This document shows, piece after piece, positions 46,179-54,420 of a stretch of 64,000 nt of DNA; position 1 is the stretch's first letter; the number at the start of each line of letters is the position of its first letter. The notes under the pieces were generated by a model, which was not told where the DNA came from, did no database searches, and saw nothing but the letters and a program-made list of their open reading frames with translations. Source of the stretch: DASQFI01 sp963780895 (GTDB lineage Bacteria; Acidobacteriota; Vicinamibacteria; Vicinamibacterales; SCN-69-37); assembly GCA_963780895.1 (NCBI GenBank), contig CAWAEG010000001.1, positions 1,302,001 through 1,366,000 on the forward strand. Reading direction: 5' to 3'. The position numbers and the translations under genes are program-made.

Positions 46179-47293
46179 TGTGTCTTGCCATGCGCCGGGT
46201 CATTAGCCTCGCGTTTCTCGTCGCCGTCGCCGCTCAGCCGGCGCCCACCACGTGGTCGCAGTTCCGGAACACGCCGGCGCTTTCGGGCGTGGCGGCGTCC
46301 TCGCTGCCTGCGTCACTCCGGCTGCTGTGGACATTCGACGCGACCGCGCCCGTGGAGTCGTCGGCGGCCATCGCCGACGGCACCGCCTACGTTGGCGCCG
46401 GTACCGGCGAGCTCATCGCACTCGACATCGCCACCGGCAAGCCCAAGTGGAAATACCGTGCGGCCTCGTCCGACCTCGGCATCGGCGAGTCGTCGCCGGC
46501 CGTCGCGAACGGCATCGTTTACATCGGCGATTTGACGGGCGTGCTGCACGCCGTGGACGCCGCGACCGGCAAGGCGCGGTGGACGTTCAAGACGGGCGGC
46601 GAGATCAAGTCGTCGCCCGTCGTCGCGGGCGATCGGCTGCTCATCGGGTCGTACGACAGCCACCTCTACGGTCTCGATCCGGCGACCGGGAAGCAGATCT
46701 GGAAGATGGCGACCGACAATTACGTCCACGCGACGCCGGCCATCTGGAACGGCGTGGCGTACTTTGGCGGCTGCGACGAGTTCTTCCACGGCGTCCGGCT
46801 CACCGACGGCAGGGAAGTGCTGGAGCTCAGCGCCGGCGGATACACGATCGCGTCGCCGGCGATTGCCGCCGGCGTGGCCTATTTCGGCACGTACAGCAAC
46901 GAGGTCATCGCCATCGACATCGCGGCCAAACGCGTGAAGTGGCGGTTCGAAGATCCCGACCGCCAGTTCCCGTTTTACTCGTCGGCGGCGCTTGCCGGCG
47001 ACCTCGTCGTCCTCGGCGGCCGCGACAAGATGGTGCACGCCATCGACGCGGCGAGCGGCAAGCGGCGGTGGTCGTTCGCGACGCGCGCCCGCGTCGATTC
47101 CTCTCCGGCCATCGCGGGCGATCGGGTCGTCGTCGGGTCGGGTGATGGCAAGCTCTACGTGCTCGATCTCAAGACCGGCAAGAAGGTCTGGGAATTCGAA
47201 GCCGGCGCCGCCATCACGGCGTCTCCCGCCATCGCGGGAGGACGCATCATCGTCGGAGACACCGATGGCCGCGTGTACGCAATCGGACAGTAA
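46178..47293 (+). CDS. PQQ-like (BamB-type) beta-propeller protein
   Basis: An exported propeller of 371 residues; signal peptide about 1-20. Blades repeat a pattern like IALDIATGKPKWKY, LHAVDAATGKARWTFK, LYGLDPATGKQIWKM, VHAIDAASGKRRWSF and LYVLDLKTGKKVWEFE, each about 40 residues apart. The start used overlaps the previous stop (TAATG); an ATG four codons later (46190) is equally likely. It closes a run of three propeller genes on one transcript. In BamB the fold binds outer-membrane assembly partners; here the role is unknown, but a TonB receptor lies just downstream. Confidence 0.82.
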   Translation: MCLAMRRVISLAFLVAVAAQPAPTTWSQFRNTPALSGVAASSLPASLRLLWTFDATAPVESSAAIADGTAYVGAGTGELIALDIATGKPKWKYRAASSDLGIGESSPAVANGIVYIGDLTGVLHAVDAATGKARWTFKTGGEIKSSPVVAGDRLLIGSYDSHLYGLDPATGKQIWKMATDNYVHATPAIWNGVAYFGGCDEFFHGVRLTDGREVLELSAGGYTIASPAIAAGVAYFGTYSNEVIAIDIAAKRVKWRFEDPDRQFPFYSSAALAGDLVVLGGRDKMVHAIDAASGKRRWSFATRARVDSSPAIAGDRVVVGSGDGKLYVLDLKTGKKVWEFEAGAAITASPAIAGGRIIVGDTDGRVYAIGQ

Positions 47294-47294
47294 A

Positions 47295-47345
47295 GACCTC
47301 CGAGGTCATTTTTCAAGTAAGCTCGTAAAAATGACCTCGGAGGTC
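47295..47345. repeat. perfect 19-bp inverted repeat over the start of the next gene
   Basis: GACCTCCGAGGTCATTTTT (47295-47313) returns exactly as its complement at 47327-47345, with 13 bases between. The right arm holds the GGAGG of the following gene and ends one base before its second ATG (47346), so a folded transcript would hide the ribosome site. Confidence 0.85.
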
Positions 47346-47828
47346 ATGATTCGCCGCGCTCTCCTGACCGCCGGCGCCCTGCTCGCGCTGTTCCACGTGT
47401 GGCTGTTCGCGGGCCAGGCGTGGAACGGTCATCTTGCGGATCCCGCGCTGCTGTTCCGCTGGCTTTTCGCCGGCGGACTCGTCGCGGCGCTCGTCGGCCT
47501 GCGCCTCCAGGGCACGTCGATCTTCCGCGGCCGGAAGGCGGTCGCGATCTGGGTCCTCGCGGCGCTGCTGCACGGACCGGCTGTCGCGCGGCACATCGAC
47601 AGGCTCGGCGAGCCCGCGCTGCCGGAGTTCGTGATCACCTTGACGCAGCTGGCCGCGGCGTCCAGTCTGGTGCTCACGCTGGCGTGGGCGTTCGGACGGG
47701 TGAGCCGGCGCCCGATCGTGGCGCCCACGCCCGTTCAGATTCCGGTCGCGTTGCCCCGTGCAGGACTATCATTCGCGCGCGCGTTCGTCCGATTCGCGCC
47801 GCGTCCTCCTCCGATCGCTGCCGTCTAG
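47346..47828 (+). CDS. small multi-pass membrane protein, unknown
   Basis: A hydrophobic protein of 160 residues (165 if the ATG at 47331 is used). About four membrane helices are seen, near residues 4-24, 36-56, 68-84 and 96-116, followed by a Pro/Arg-rich tail. I recognise no family. It sits between the propeller genes and the TonB receptor on the same strand. The palindromes on both sides suggest its transcription or translation is separately controlled. Confidence 0.6.
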   Translation: MIRRALLTAGALLALFHVWLFAGQAWNGHLADPALLFRWLFAGGLVAALVGLRLQGTSIFRGRKAVAIWVLAALLHGPAVARHIDRLGEPALPEFVITLTQLAAASSLVLTLAWAFGRVSRRPIVAPTPVQIPVALPRAGLSFARAFVRFAPRPPPIAAV

Positions 47829-47940
47829 AAACTTGGAGTGCGTTTCAAAACGTAGGCCGGCCCTTCAGGGCCGGCGGGGCTAAAGCCCCGCCCTACGTGT
47901 GTTTTGAAACGCACTCGCAGTTCTGAGTTCCAAGTTTTCC
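47828..47940. repeat. nested palindrome containing a REP-like core
   Basis: Outer pair GAAACTTGGA and TTCCAAGTTTTC encloses the pair GAGTGCGTTTCAAAAC and GTTTTGAAACGCACTC. These enclose a GTAGG/CCTAC-bounded core with GGCCGGCCCTTCAGGGCCGGC and GGGGCTAAAGCCCC. The core at 47852-47896 belongs to the REP-like family at 20224 and 29018. It begins at the stop codon of the membrane-protein gene. Confidence 0.75.
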
Positions 47941-48020
47941 AAGCTCCGTCCTTCATTCCGCCTCTCCCCGGCGGATTGTCTTGCCGTGTTCTTTTCATTT
48001 TCTCGTCGCGGAGTGTCTTC

Positions 48021-50669
48021 ATGCGTACGCACGTGTTCGTGTTTCTTCTGACGGCCCTGCTGGCGGCTTCACCCGCCGACGCCGCCACCATCACCGGTGT
48101 CGTCTCGGACCCGACCGGCGCCGTGCTTCCCGGGGCGCGCGTCGTCCTGCGCGAGGTGGCCACCGGTCGTGAAGTCGTCGTCCAGGCCGGCGCCGAAGGG
48201 CGCTACCAGCTCGAAGCCCCGGCCGTCGGCACCTACCTCGTGATCGCGTCGTTCCGCGGATTTTCGGACGCCGTCCGCACCGTTGTCGTCGTTCGCGCCG
48301 ATCAGAAAATCGATCTGCCGCTGCCGCTCGAGATCGCGGGTCTCAGCGCTCAGGCAAGCGTCACCGCCGCGCGGGCCGACCGGGAGATTCGGGAAATCCC
48401 GCTGCACGTCGAGACGCTCCCCGGCGAAGCCGTCGCCCAGACGAATCCGCTCTCGACAGGTGACGCGTTGACAGGCGTCGCCAACATCACGCCCGTAGGC
48501 AACGGCCCGTTCGGCGTCAGACCGCGGCTCCGCGGACTCGATTCCACGCGGCTGCTGGTCCTGGTCGACGGCGAACGCCTGAACACGGCCCGGCAAGCCA
48601 CTGACCGGACGGGCGCCGAGGTCGGATTGATAGCGACGGACGTCATCGATCGGCTCGAGATCGTCAACGGCGCGGGCACGTTGATGTACGGATCGGACGC
48701 GCTTTCCGGCACCATCAACATCGTCACCAACGAGCCCTCGCTGTCGGAGACGCGGCGATTTCTCTACGGCTTCGACGGCTTCTACAGCTCGAACGAAGAC
48801 GGACGACGGGGCACGCTGACCGCCGGCGTCACGGCGCCGCGGTATGCCATCCGTGTTCAGGGCGGCGCGGAGAACTACGACAACTACGCGAGCGGCGACT
48901 TCGACGTCGAGGATACCCGGCCGTTCTTCGCGTCGGGAGCCCTGCGTCAGCGCGATACGGTCGCCGACGCGAACCTCGGCATCTCACTCCGCGCGTTTCC
49001 CGATCCGTTCAACGCGCCGTTCGTCCGGACCGATGACGTGATCCTCAATTCCCAGGCGAAGGGGAACTTCGTCAACGCGTCGTCCGTCGTCGCGTTTGGC
49101 GATCGCCAGACGCTGCGGCTGCGGTACCAGCGGCGGCGGATGGACGACATCGGATTTCCGGACTTCGTCAATCCGATCTTTTTCAACGCCACGTCGCTGC
49201 CGCACAGCCGGCTGGATCGAGTATCCGGGCGGTACGAAGTCCGTGCGCTGACTCCGTGGCTGGCAAGCGTCGCGGCGACGGCCTACTACCAGCGCACGGA
49301 ACGGCTGCTGGAGAACGTCCTGCCGGTCCAGTTCGCGGCGCCGACGCCGGGCGCGCGGCTGCCCATCAGCGTCTTCCGCCTGAATATTCTTTCGGAGACC
49401 GAACAGCGGGTCTGGACGCCCGGCGTCGATCTGCAAGCCACGATCGTGCCGGCTGCCAGCCATCTCCTCACGACCGGACTGACCGTCTACCGTGATCGCA
49501 GCAGTGACAACCGGCAGACGACCACGACGACGACGATGATCGGTCTCGTCGTGCCTGGCCCTGGCGGCGTGCCCGGGCCGGTCGTGTTCCCCGAGCCGGT
49601 CGTGCTTGGGGCGCCGCAGGTCGAGCAGCCCGTGCGCGTGCCGGATGCAACGTTCCGCGATCTCGGGCTGTTCGCGCAGGACGAGTGGCGGATCCAGCCG
49701 AACGTGCTCGTGATGGCCGGCGTCCGCGCCGACTTCTACAAGGTCGCGAGCGACGCGACGCCCGGGTACGACATCGCGGCCGTCGTCAATGGCGCCGTGC
49801 CGGCCATCGATCCCGCGACGCTTCCGGATCCGGCGGGCGCGACGTACACCCGAAGTGCGGTCACGGGCGACGTCGGTGTCCTGCTGAATGCCGGCGGCCG
49901 CCTCAATCCGTTCGTCCGTGTCGGGCGAAGCTACCGGCATCCCAACCTCGAGGAGATGCTGTTTGCCGGACCCGCGACGATCGGCAGCATCGCGCCGAAC
50001 GTCACCGTGAAGCCCGAGACCGGCACGAACCTCGACGCCGGCGCCAAGTTCCGAGTCGGCCGTGCCTCAGGTGGCGCGTACGTGTTCGTGAACTCCTACG
50101 ACGACTTCATTGCGCAGGATCTCGTCGTTGCCGCCACGCCGCGCGGGCCTCTTGCGCAGGCCACGAACTACGCGGACGTCCGTATTGAGGGCGTCGAGCT
50201 GTCGGCGACGGCGCCGCTTCCGGTCCGGGGCGGCGTGTTGTCGTTCGCGGGGGCTGGCGCGTTCACGCGCGGCACGATCGTTCGCGGCGTCGATCCCCTC
50301 ACGGGCCAGTCGCTCGACGGGAGCCCCGCCGACAACATCACGCCCATGAAACTGATGGGCTCTGCGCGCTTTACCGAAACGCGGGGCCGCTGGTGGGTGG
50401 AGTACGGCGTGCGGCAGCAGAGCGACGTTACGCGCGTCGCCAGGACGCTGCTCGAATCGCCGTTTCTGATCGCGCAGGACCTGCTTTCGCTCGACGGCTT
50501 CGTCGTCCAGCGCATCGGGGCCGGCCTCATGCTGACGCGCGGGCGCGATCGCGTGCGGCTGACGTTCGCGATCGAAAACCTGACCGATCGGTTCTACCGC
50601 GAACATTACCAGTTCGCGCCGGCGCGGGGGCGGAGCGTCACGTTGGGGTTGAGCGTCGGATCGTTCTGA
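48021..50669 (+). CDS. TonB-dependent outer-membrane receptor
   Basis: A receptor of 882 residues. The signal peptide ends near SPADA; a carboxypeptidase-regulatory-like beta domain follows (about 24-105, ITGVVSDPTGAVLPGARV). Then come the plug (about 120-240, with LPGEAVAQTNPLSTGDALTGV and VDGERLNTAR) and a 22-strand-type barrel ending in GRSVTLGLSVGSF with a terminal Phe. It imports a bulky ligand using TonB energy; the ligand cannot be read off. The ATG at 48021 has GGAG 7 bases upstream; the longer frame would translate a palindrome. It follows three propeller genes and a membrane protein on the same strand. Confidence 0.87.
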   Translation: MRTHVFVFLLTALLAASPADAATITGVVSDPTGAVLPGARVVLREVATGREVVVQAGAEGRYQLEAPAVGTYLVIASFRGFSDAVRTVVVVRADQKIDLPLPLEIAGLSAQASVTAARADREIREIPLHVETLPGEAVAQTNPLSTGDALTGVANITPVGNGPFGVRPRLRGLDSTRLLVLVDGERLNTARQATDRTGAEVGLIATDVIDRLEIVNGAGTLMYGSDALSGTINIVTNEPSLSETRRFLYGFDGFYSSNEDGRRGTLTAGVTAPRYAIRVQGGAENYDNYASGDFDVEDTRPFFASGALRQRDTVADANLGISLRAFPDPFNAPFVRTDDVILNSQAKGNFVNASSVVAFGDRQTLRLRYQRRRMDDIGFPDFVNPIFFNATSLPHSRLDRVSGRYEVRALTPWLASVAATAYYQRTERLLENVLPVQFAAPTPGARLPISVFRLNILSETEQRVWTPGVDLQATIVPAASHLLTTGLTVYRDRSSDNRQTTTTTTMIGLVVPGPGGVPGPVVFPEPVVLGAPQVEQPVRVPDATFRDLGLFAQDEWRIQPNVLVMAGVRADFYKVASDATPGYDIAAVVNGAVPAIDPATLPDPAGATYTRSAVTGDVGVLLNAGGRLNPFVRVGRSYRHPNLEEMLFAGPATIGSIAPNVTVKPETGTNLDAGAKFRVGRASGGAYVFVNSYDDFIAQDLVVAATPRGPLAQATNYADVRIEGVELSATAPLPVRGGVLSFAGAGAFTRGTIVRGVDPLTGQSLDGSPADNITPMKLMGSARFTETRGRWWVEYGVRQQSDVTRVARTLLESPFLIAQDLLSLDGFVVQRIGAGLMLTRGRDRVRLTFAIENLTDRFYREHYQFAPARGRSVTLGLSVGSF

Positions 50670-50712
50670 CGGCTGAAACCGTGATCATGCAGGCGAGCGA
50701 GATCAGAGCGAT

Positions 50713-50951
50713 AACCACGAAGCTCACGAAGGACACGAAGACAGCGCTGACCTGGCGGCCGCCTGCGGCAGCGAAGCGATGTGTGTGAGACAGCGACGAC
50801 AAGACGTGTGAGAGGTCTTTTCTCCGTCTTGTCGTCGCTGTCTCGCACACATCGCAGCCCGGCGGAGCCGGGCTCGCCAGGTCAGCGAGTGTCATCAAAT
50901 CTCTCACACACTTGTCGGGTTTCCTTCGTGTCCTTCGTGAGCTTCGTGGTT
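50713..50951. repeat. very large nested palindrome filling a convergent spacer
   Basis: Three nested arm pairs occur. A perfect 28-bp pair (50713-50740 with 50924-50951) is built of ACGAAG words. GCTGACCTGGCG (50746-50757) pairs with CGCCAGGTCAGC (50875-50886). A 31-bp pair (50776-50806 with 50825-50855) has one mismatch or so. No gene is seen in the 310-base spacer 50670-50979 between the convergent receptor and permease genes. It could end transcription from both sides. Confidence 0.88.
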
Positions 50952-50979
50952 CAAAGCCCTGATGTGGCGAAGAGTGCCG

Positions 50980-53676
50980 CTACTCCGCTCGTAGCGCTTC
51001 CACCGGACTCACGCGCCGCGCGCGCCGGACCGGGATGAGTGTCGCCGCCGTGGCCACAGCCAGCAGCAGCCCGGCAACGCCCACGAAGACCGCAGGATCG
51101 CGAGGAGAGGTATCGAAGAGCAGCGGCTCCGCGAAGCGGCCCAACAGGCCCGCCGCCGCTTCGCCGAGCGCGATGCCGATGAGCGCCATCACCAGGCTGC
51201 CGCGCAGCACGAGGCGCCCGATGTCGGCTGCCGTCGCGCCGAGTGCCATCCGGACCCCGATCTCCCGACGCCGGTCGGCGATGAGGTACGACATCACGCT
51301 GTAGATGCCGATGCCGGCCACGACCAGGGCCAGCACACCCGAAAGCAGGAAGACGGTCGCGCCGAGCGTCCACGGGCGGACCTGCGGTTTGATGCGTTCC
51401 TGGATCGTCTCCGCGCTGACGTAGGAGATCGACGAATCGAGGCTCGTGAGCAGACGCCGAATGTCCGCGACCAGCTGCGGGGATCGATCGACACCACGAA
51501 CGACGAGCGCCGCGCCGCCGAAGCCGACCTCCTGACCCGTGGGGATGTAGTAATGCATCACGGGATCCTCGCGCAGGCGACTCCGGTAGGTGTTGGCCGC
51601 GACGCCGACGATGCGAGCGCAAGGCGGCGTGCCGGGACCGATCAGGAGGCACTTTCCGAGCGGGTCGGCTCCGGGCCAGATTGTGTTGGCCATCAACTCG
51701 CTCACGACCGCCCCCGGCTCGGTGCCCGCGCGATCGTCCGGCGTGAACGCCCGGCCGCGCAGGATGCGCGTGCCGACCGTCTCGAAGTATCCGTCGCTCA
51801 CCGCGCTGAGGCCGGGGCCGCCGGCTTTGGCGCGGGGCACGGTGTCTGGCGCGGGGACGCGAAGCGCCACGGTGAACCGGTTGCCGAACGGCAGTCCGAC
51901 CGCGACCGCGGCATGGTCTACGCCGGGAAGTGCGCGTACGCGATCGAGGGTGCTGAGCAGGAACGTCCGGCGTCGGTCGCGTTCGGCGTCGCGCGCGGGT
52001 CCGTCCGCCACGCGCGTAAGGCTGGGCCGAACGACCTCGATCACCATCGCGCGCTTCGCGTCGATCCCGAGATCGACCGTCCGTACGTTCCACAGACTGC
52101 GCACGAAGAGTCCGGCGCCGACGAGCAGAACCACCGACAGCGCTGCCTGAACGATCGTGAGTGTCGTGCGAAGACCCGACCGCCGGCCGCCGCCGTCGCG
52201 TGGGCCCGTGCGCAGCGCGTCGGTTCCAGTGGCGCGGGTCGAGCGAAGCGCGGGAAGAAGTCCGACGAGAAGGCCGGTCGCGAGGGCGAACATCGCCGAG
52301 GCGGCGAGCACGCGCAGGTTCACGGGCGGCGACGTCCACTCGACTGCGGTGAAGAGGGCCTGCCTGGAGAGCCCGCCGATGACGTACGTGACGAAGACGC
52401 CCAGTACGGCGCCCGTCAGCGCGAGAAGGACCGACTCGACCAACAGGAACCTGACGATGCGCACGCGGCTCGCGCCGAGCGCCGCACGGATGGCGACTTC
52501 GCGGTGCCGGCTCTTGCCACGCGCGAGCAACAGGTTCGCGATGTTCGCGCACGCAATCAGCAGCACCAGCGCCGCGACTCCCGTGAGCCACCGCAGGACC
52601 CGCACCTCCGTGGCCTCGCTTCCCGCGCGGTTGGCTCGAAGCGAAGCGACGGTCAGCCGGCCCTCGGCCGTGGACGTTTCACCGCCGGTGTACGCCCGGC
52701 GGTGTGCGGCGGTCGCGTCGAGAGCCGCCTGATCGAGCGTGACGCCGGGCTTCAGCCGCACGATGATCTTCAGCCACTGTGCGTTCCAGGTCGTGGCCCA
52801 GTCAGGGCCGGTCCGCGCCGCGAGGAGGTTTCCGGGAATCCAGACGTCCACGCGTCCGAGCTCGGCTCCCGTGAACCCTGGCGGCGTGACGCCAATGACC
52901 TCGAACGGCTCGTCACCGAGGGTGACCGTTCGTCCGGGCACGTCATCGCGCCCGGCGAACCACTGCACCCACGCGCTGTGGCTGATCACCGCGACGCGCA
53001 CGGCGGCGTTGGGCGCGTTTTCCGGTTCGGTGAAACCCCGTCCCCGCTCCGGCCGCACGCCGAGCAACTCGAAGAAGCCAGCCGACGTGTAGCCGGCGCG
53101 GACCTGCCGCGCGTCGGCGCCCTGGCCGACCACGATGTCGTTGATCGCGTACGTCGCGACATGCTCGAAGGACGTCGTGCCGCGGCGCACGACGTCGTAC
53201 GTGACGTGGCCGAAGCCGTCGGTCGTGAACACGTTCATGCCAGGCGGCTGTTCGGTGAAGTAGAGCCGCACGACCCGATCGGCATCCCGAACGTGAGCCG
53301 GCCCCCGCAGGAGCAGCCGGTCGGCAATCCCGAACATCGCGGCATTCGCGCCGATGCCCAGCGCAAGCGTCACGGCGACGAACAGGGTGAACGCGGGCTC
53401 GCGGCGAAGACCGCGCGCCGCGAACCGGACATCGCGCAACAGGGAATCCATGGGCACCTGCCTTGGGCGTGCCCCGAGCCGCGCGTCGGCTCGCAGGTCG
53501 GCACGCAGCGCAATCGGGGTCAGGATGGCGTCGGAGACGGCGCGCGCGGCCTGCCTGGGTGAGCGCGGACGCTGGGCGTCAATCGCCTTCGCGGTGTCGA
53601 GCATCTCCGCGCCGAATCGTTCGCGGAACTCGCGCGGCAGGAACCCCAGCAGAAGTCGATAGAGGCGTTCGATCAC
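50980..53676 (-). CDS. ADOP-family FtsX/MacB-like permease (PadR-coupled)
   Basis: A permease of 898 residues. An N-terminal helical domain (MIERLYRLLLGFLPREFRERFG) is followed by a first permease helix (about 98-120), a MacB-like periplasmic domain with VTLGDEPFEVIGVTPPGF, three helices, a second periplasmic domain with IWPGADPLGKCLLIG, and three C-terminal helices with DRRREIGVRMALGA. This is the duplicated orphan permease layout typical of Acidobacteria. It starts 3 bases after the PadR stop. There is no ATPase neighbour, so its energy source and cargo are unknown. Confidence 0.87.
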   Translation of the reverse strand: MIERLYRLLLGFLPREFRERFGAEMLDTAKAIDAQRPRSPRQAARAVSDAILTPIALRADLRADARLGARPRQVPMDSLLRDVRFAARGLRREPAFTLFVAVTLALGIGANAAMFGIADRLLLRGPAHVRDADRVVRLYFTEQPPGMNVFTTDGFGHVTYDVVRRGTTSFEHVATYAINDIVVGQGADARQVRAGYTSAGFFELLGVRPERGRGFTEPENAPNAAVRVAVISHSAWVQWFAGRDDVPGRTVTLGDEPFEVIGVTPPGFTGAELGRVDVWIPGNLLAARTGPDWATTWNAQWLKIIVRLKPGVTLDQAALDATAAHRRAYTGGETSTAEGRLTVASLRANRAGSEATEVRVLRWLTGVAALVLLIACANIANLLLARGKSRHREVAIRAALGASRVRIVRFLLVESVLLALTGAVLGVFVTYVIGGLSRQALFTAVEWTSPPVNLRVLAASAMFALATGLLVGLLPALRSTRATGTDALRTGPRDGGGRRSGLRTTLTIVQAALSVVLLVGAGLFVRSLWNVRTVDLGIDAKRAMVIEVVRPSLTRVADGPARDAERDRRRTFLLSTLDRVRALPGVDHAAVAVGLPFGNRFTVALRVPAPDTVPRAKAGGPGLSAVSDGYFETVGTRILRGRAFTPDDRAGTEPGAVVSELMANTIWPGADPLGKCLLIGPGTPPCARIVGVAANTYRSRLREDPVMHYYIPTGQEVGFGGAALVVRGVDRSPQLVADIRRLLTSLDSSISYVSAETIQERIKPQVRPWTLGATVFLLSGVLALVVAGIGIYSVMSYLIADRRREIGVRMALGATAADIGRLVLRGSLVMALIGIALGEAAAGLLGRFAEPLLFDTSPRDPAVFVGVAGLLLAVATAATLIPVRRARRVSPVEALRAE

Positions 53677-53679
53677 GCG

Positions 53680-54045
53680 TTACACCAGCCGCGGACGCTT
53701 GCCGTCCGCCGTGAGGCGCGCGGCGCGCACCAGCCGCGCCATCCGATCCACTTCAGCCGAGAGGACCGCACGCCCAAGTGGCGTCGGCTGGTAATAGCGC
53801 CGCCGCTCGTCGTCGCTCGCCGCATCCGCCGGCCGGCCGCACTCTTCGATCAGGCGATCGTGGAGCAGGCGCCGGAGCATGCGATAGAGCGCGCCGGTCT
53901 GGAGCACGATCTCGCGCTCCGACCGCTCCTCGACGTCACGGATGATGCCGTAGCCGTGCAGCGGCCGGGCCGCCAGCGCGAGCAGAATGAACAGGGCGTC
54001 GCGTTTGAGCGGCACGAAGTCGGCGGGATCGGGACGGCGGGCCAT
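53680..54045 (-). CDS. PadR family transcriptional regulator
   Basis: A winged-helix regulator of 121 residues. PadR features are DALFILLALAARPLHGYGIIRDVEE, LQTGALYRMLRRLLHDRLIEE and the wing RRRYYQPTPLGRAVL. The ATG at 54045 starts just before the fold; an upstream in-frame start is less likely. The gene is 3 bases from the ADOP permease and should form one transcript with it. A TGTCT-N2-AGACA dyad 31 bases upstream of the start may be its operator. Confidence 0.88.
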   Translation of the reverse strand: MARRPDPADFVPLKRDALFILLALAARPLHGYGIIRDVEERSEREIVLQTGALYRMLRRLLHDRLIEECGRPADAASDDERRRYYQPTPLGRAVLSAEVDRMARLVRAARLTADGKRPRLV

Positions 54046-54075
54046 GCGCGGAGGGTAGCGCAACTACGGACGGAA

Positions 54076-54087
54076 TGTCTACAGACA
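54076..54087. promoter_or_regulatory. candidate PadR operator TGTCT-N2-AGACA
   Basis: A perfect 5-bp dyad upstream of the padR-ADOP transcript. Known PadR operators are ATGT/ACAT-type dyads, and here AATGTCTACAGACA contains both half-site beginnings. The assignment is by position and form only. Confidence 0.45.
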
Positions 54088-54090
54088 GAT

Positions 54091-54178
54091 TAAGAGGAGG
54101 CTCGGAGGCGCAGGGCTCAGAGGCCCGGAGGCCGGAAGAGGCGAAAAGGCTAAAAGGAGAAAAGGCCAAAAGCCTCAA
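54091..54178. repeat. purine-rich degenerate word repeat
   Basis: Copies of AGGCTCGGAGGC, AGGGCTCAGAGGC and CCGGAGGCC are followed by AAAAGGCTAAAAGGAG and AAAAGGCCAAAAGCC. The spacer 54046-54420 between the divergent PadR and glycosylase genes is made of this repeat, the operator candidate and a gene remnant. Confidence 0.55.
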
Positions 54179-54345
54179 AGGGCGAAGGCCGCGAGACCGC
54201 CTTCGCCCAGAATCAGCTCGTCGACCTGGCCGTTCGTGAGCGCGTCCAGCGTCCCGTCGAGACCGGCGACACCGAGGCCGCCGGCGCGATAGTCGTTCAG
54301 CACGCGTTCGACCACCTGGGAGTCCGGAGCAAAGCGCGTACCGCA
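54175..54345 (-). pseudogene. possible C-terminal remnant of a baeRF-type (release-factor-like) gene
   Basis: On the minus strand an open stretch of 56 codons with no start ends at 54175. It reads FAPDSQVVERVLNDYRAGG, then LGVAGLDGTLDALTNGQVDEL and ILGEGGLAAF. This resembles the C-terminal part of bacterial archaeo-eukaryotic release factor (baeRF/Vms1-like) proteins, where a similar GQVDEL strand occurs. The upstream part of the gene is absent. The identification is from memory of the family and is tentative. Confidence 0.35.
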
Positions 54346-54420
54346 GCAAAACCACGTCGATGGCCGTCGCGCGCGCCCTTTTTGGGTAACGATTTACGAG
54401 GTACCTCCGCGCCAACCTGC

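Noticed and set aside
42399..47293. True PQQ-dependent alcohol dehydrogenases
   Set aside because: The propellers show PQQ-like blade repeats but I could not identify the adjacent-Cys pair or calcium/Asp active-site set of quinoprotein dehydrogenases.
50713..50951. Simple intrinsic terminator
   Set aside because: The three nested arm pairs span about 240 bases without a terminal T tract; termination may occur but does not explain the structure.
51553..53562. Very long plus-strand open frame opposite the ADOP permease
   Set aside because: Its product is Arg/Ala-rich with no domain, and it lies wholly antisense to a gene with clear membrane and FtsX features. Such antisense frames are expected in GC-rich coding DNA.
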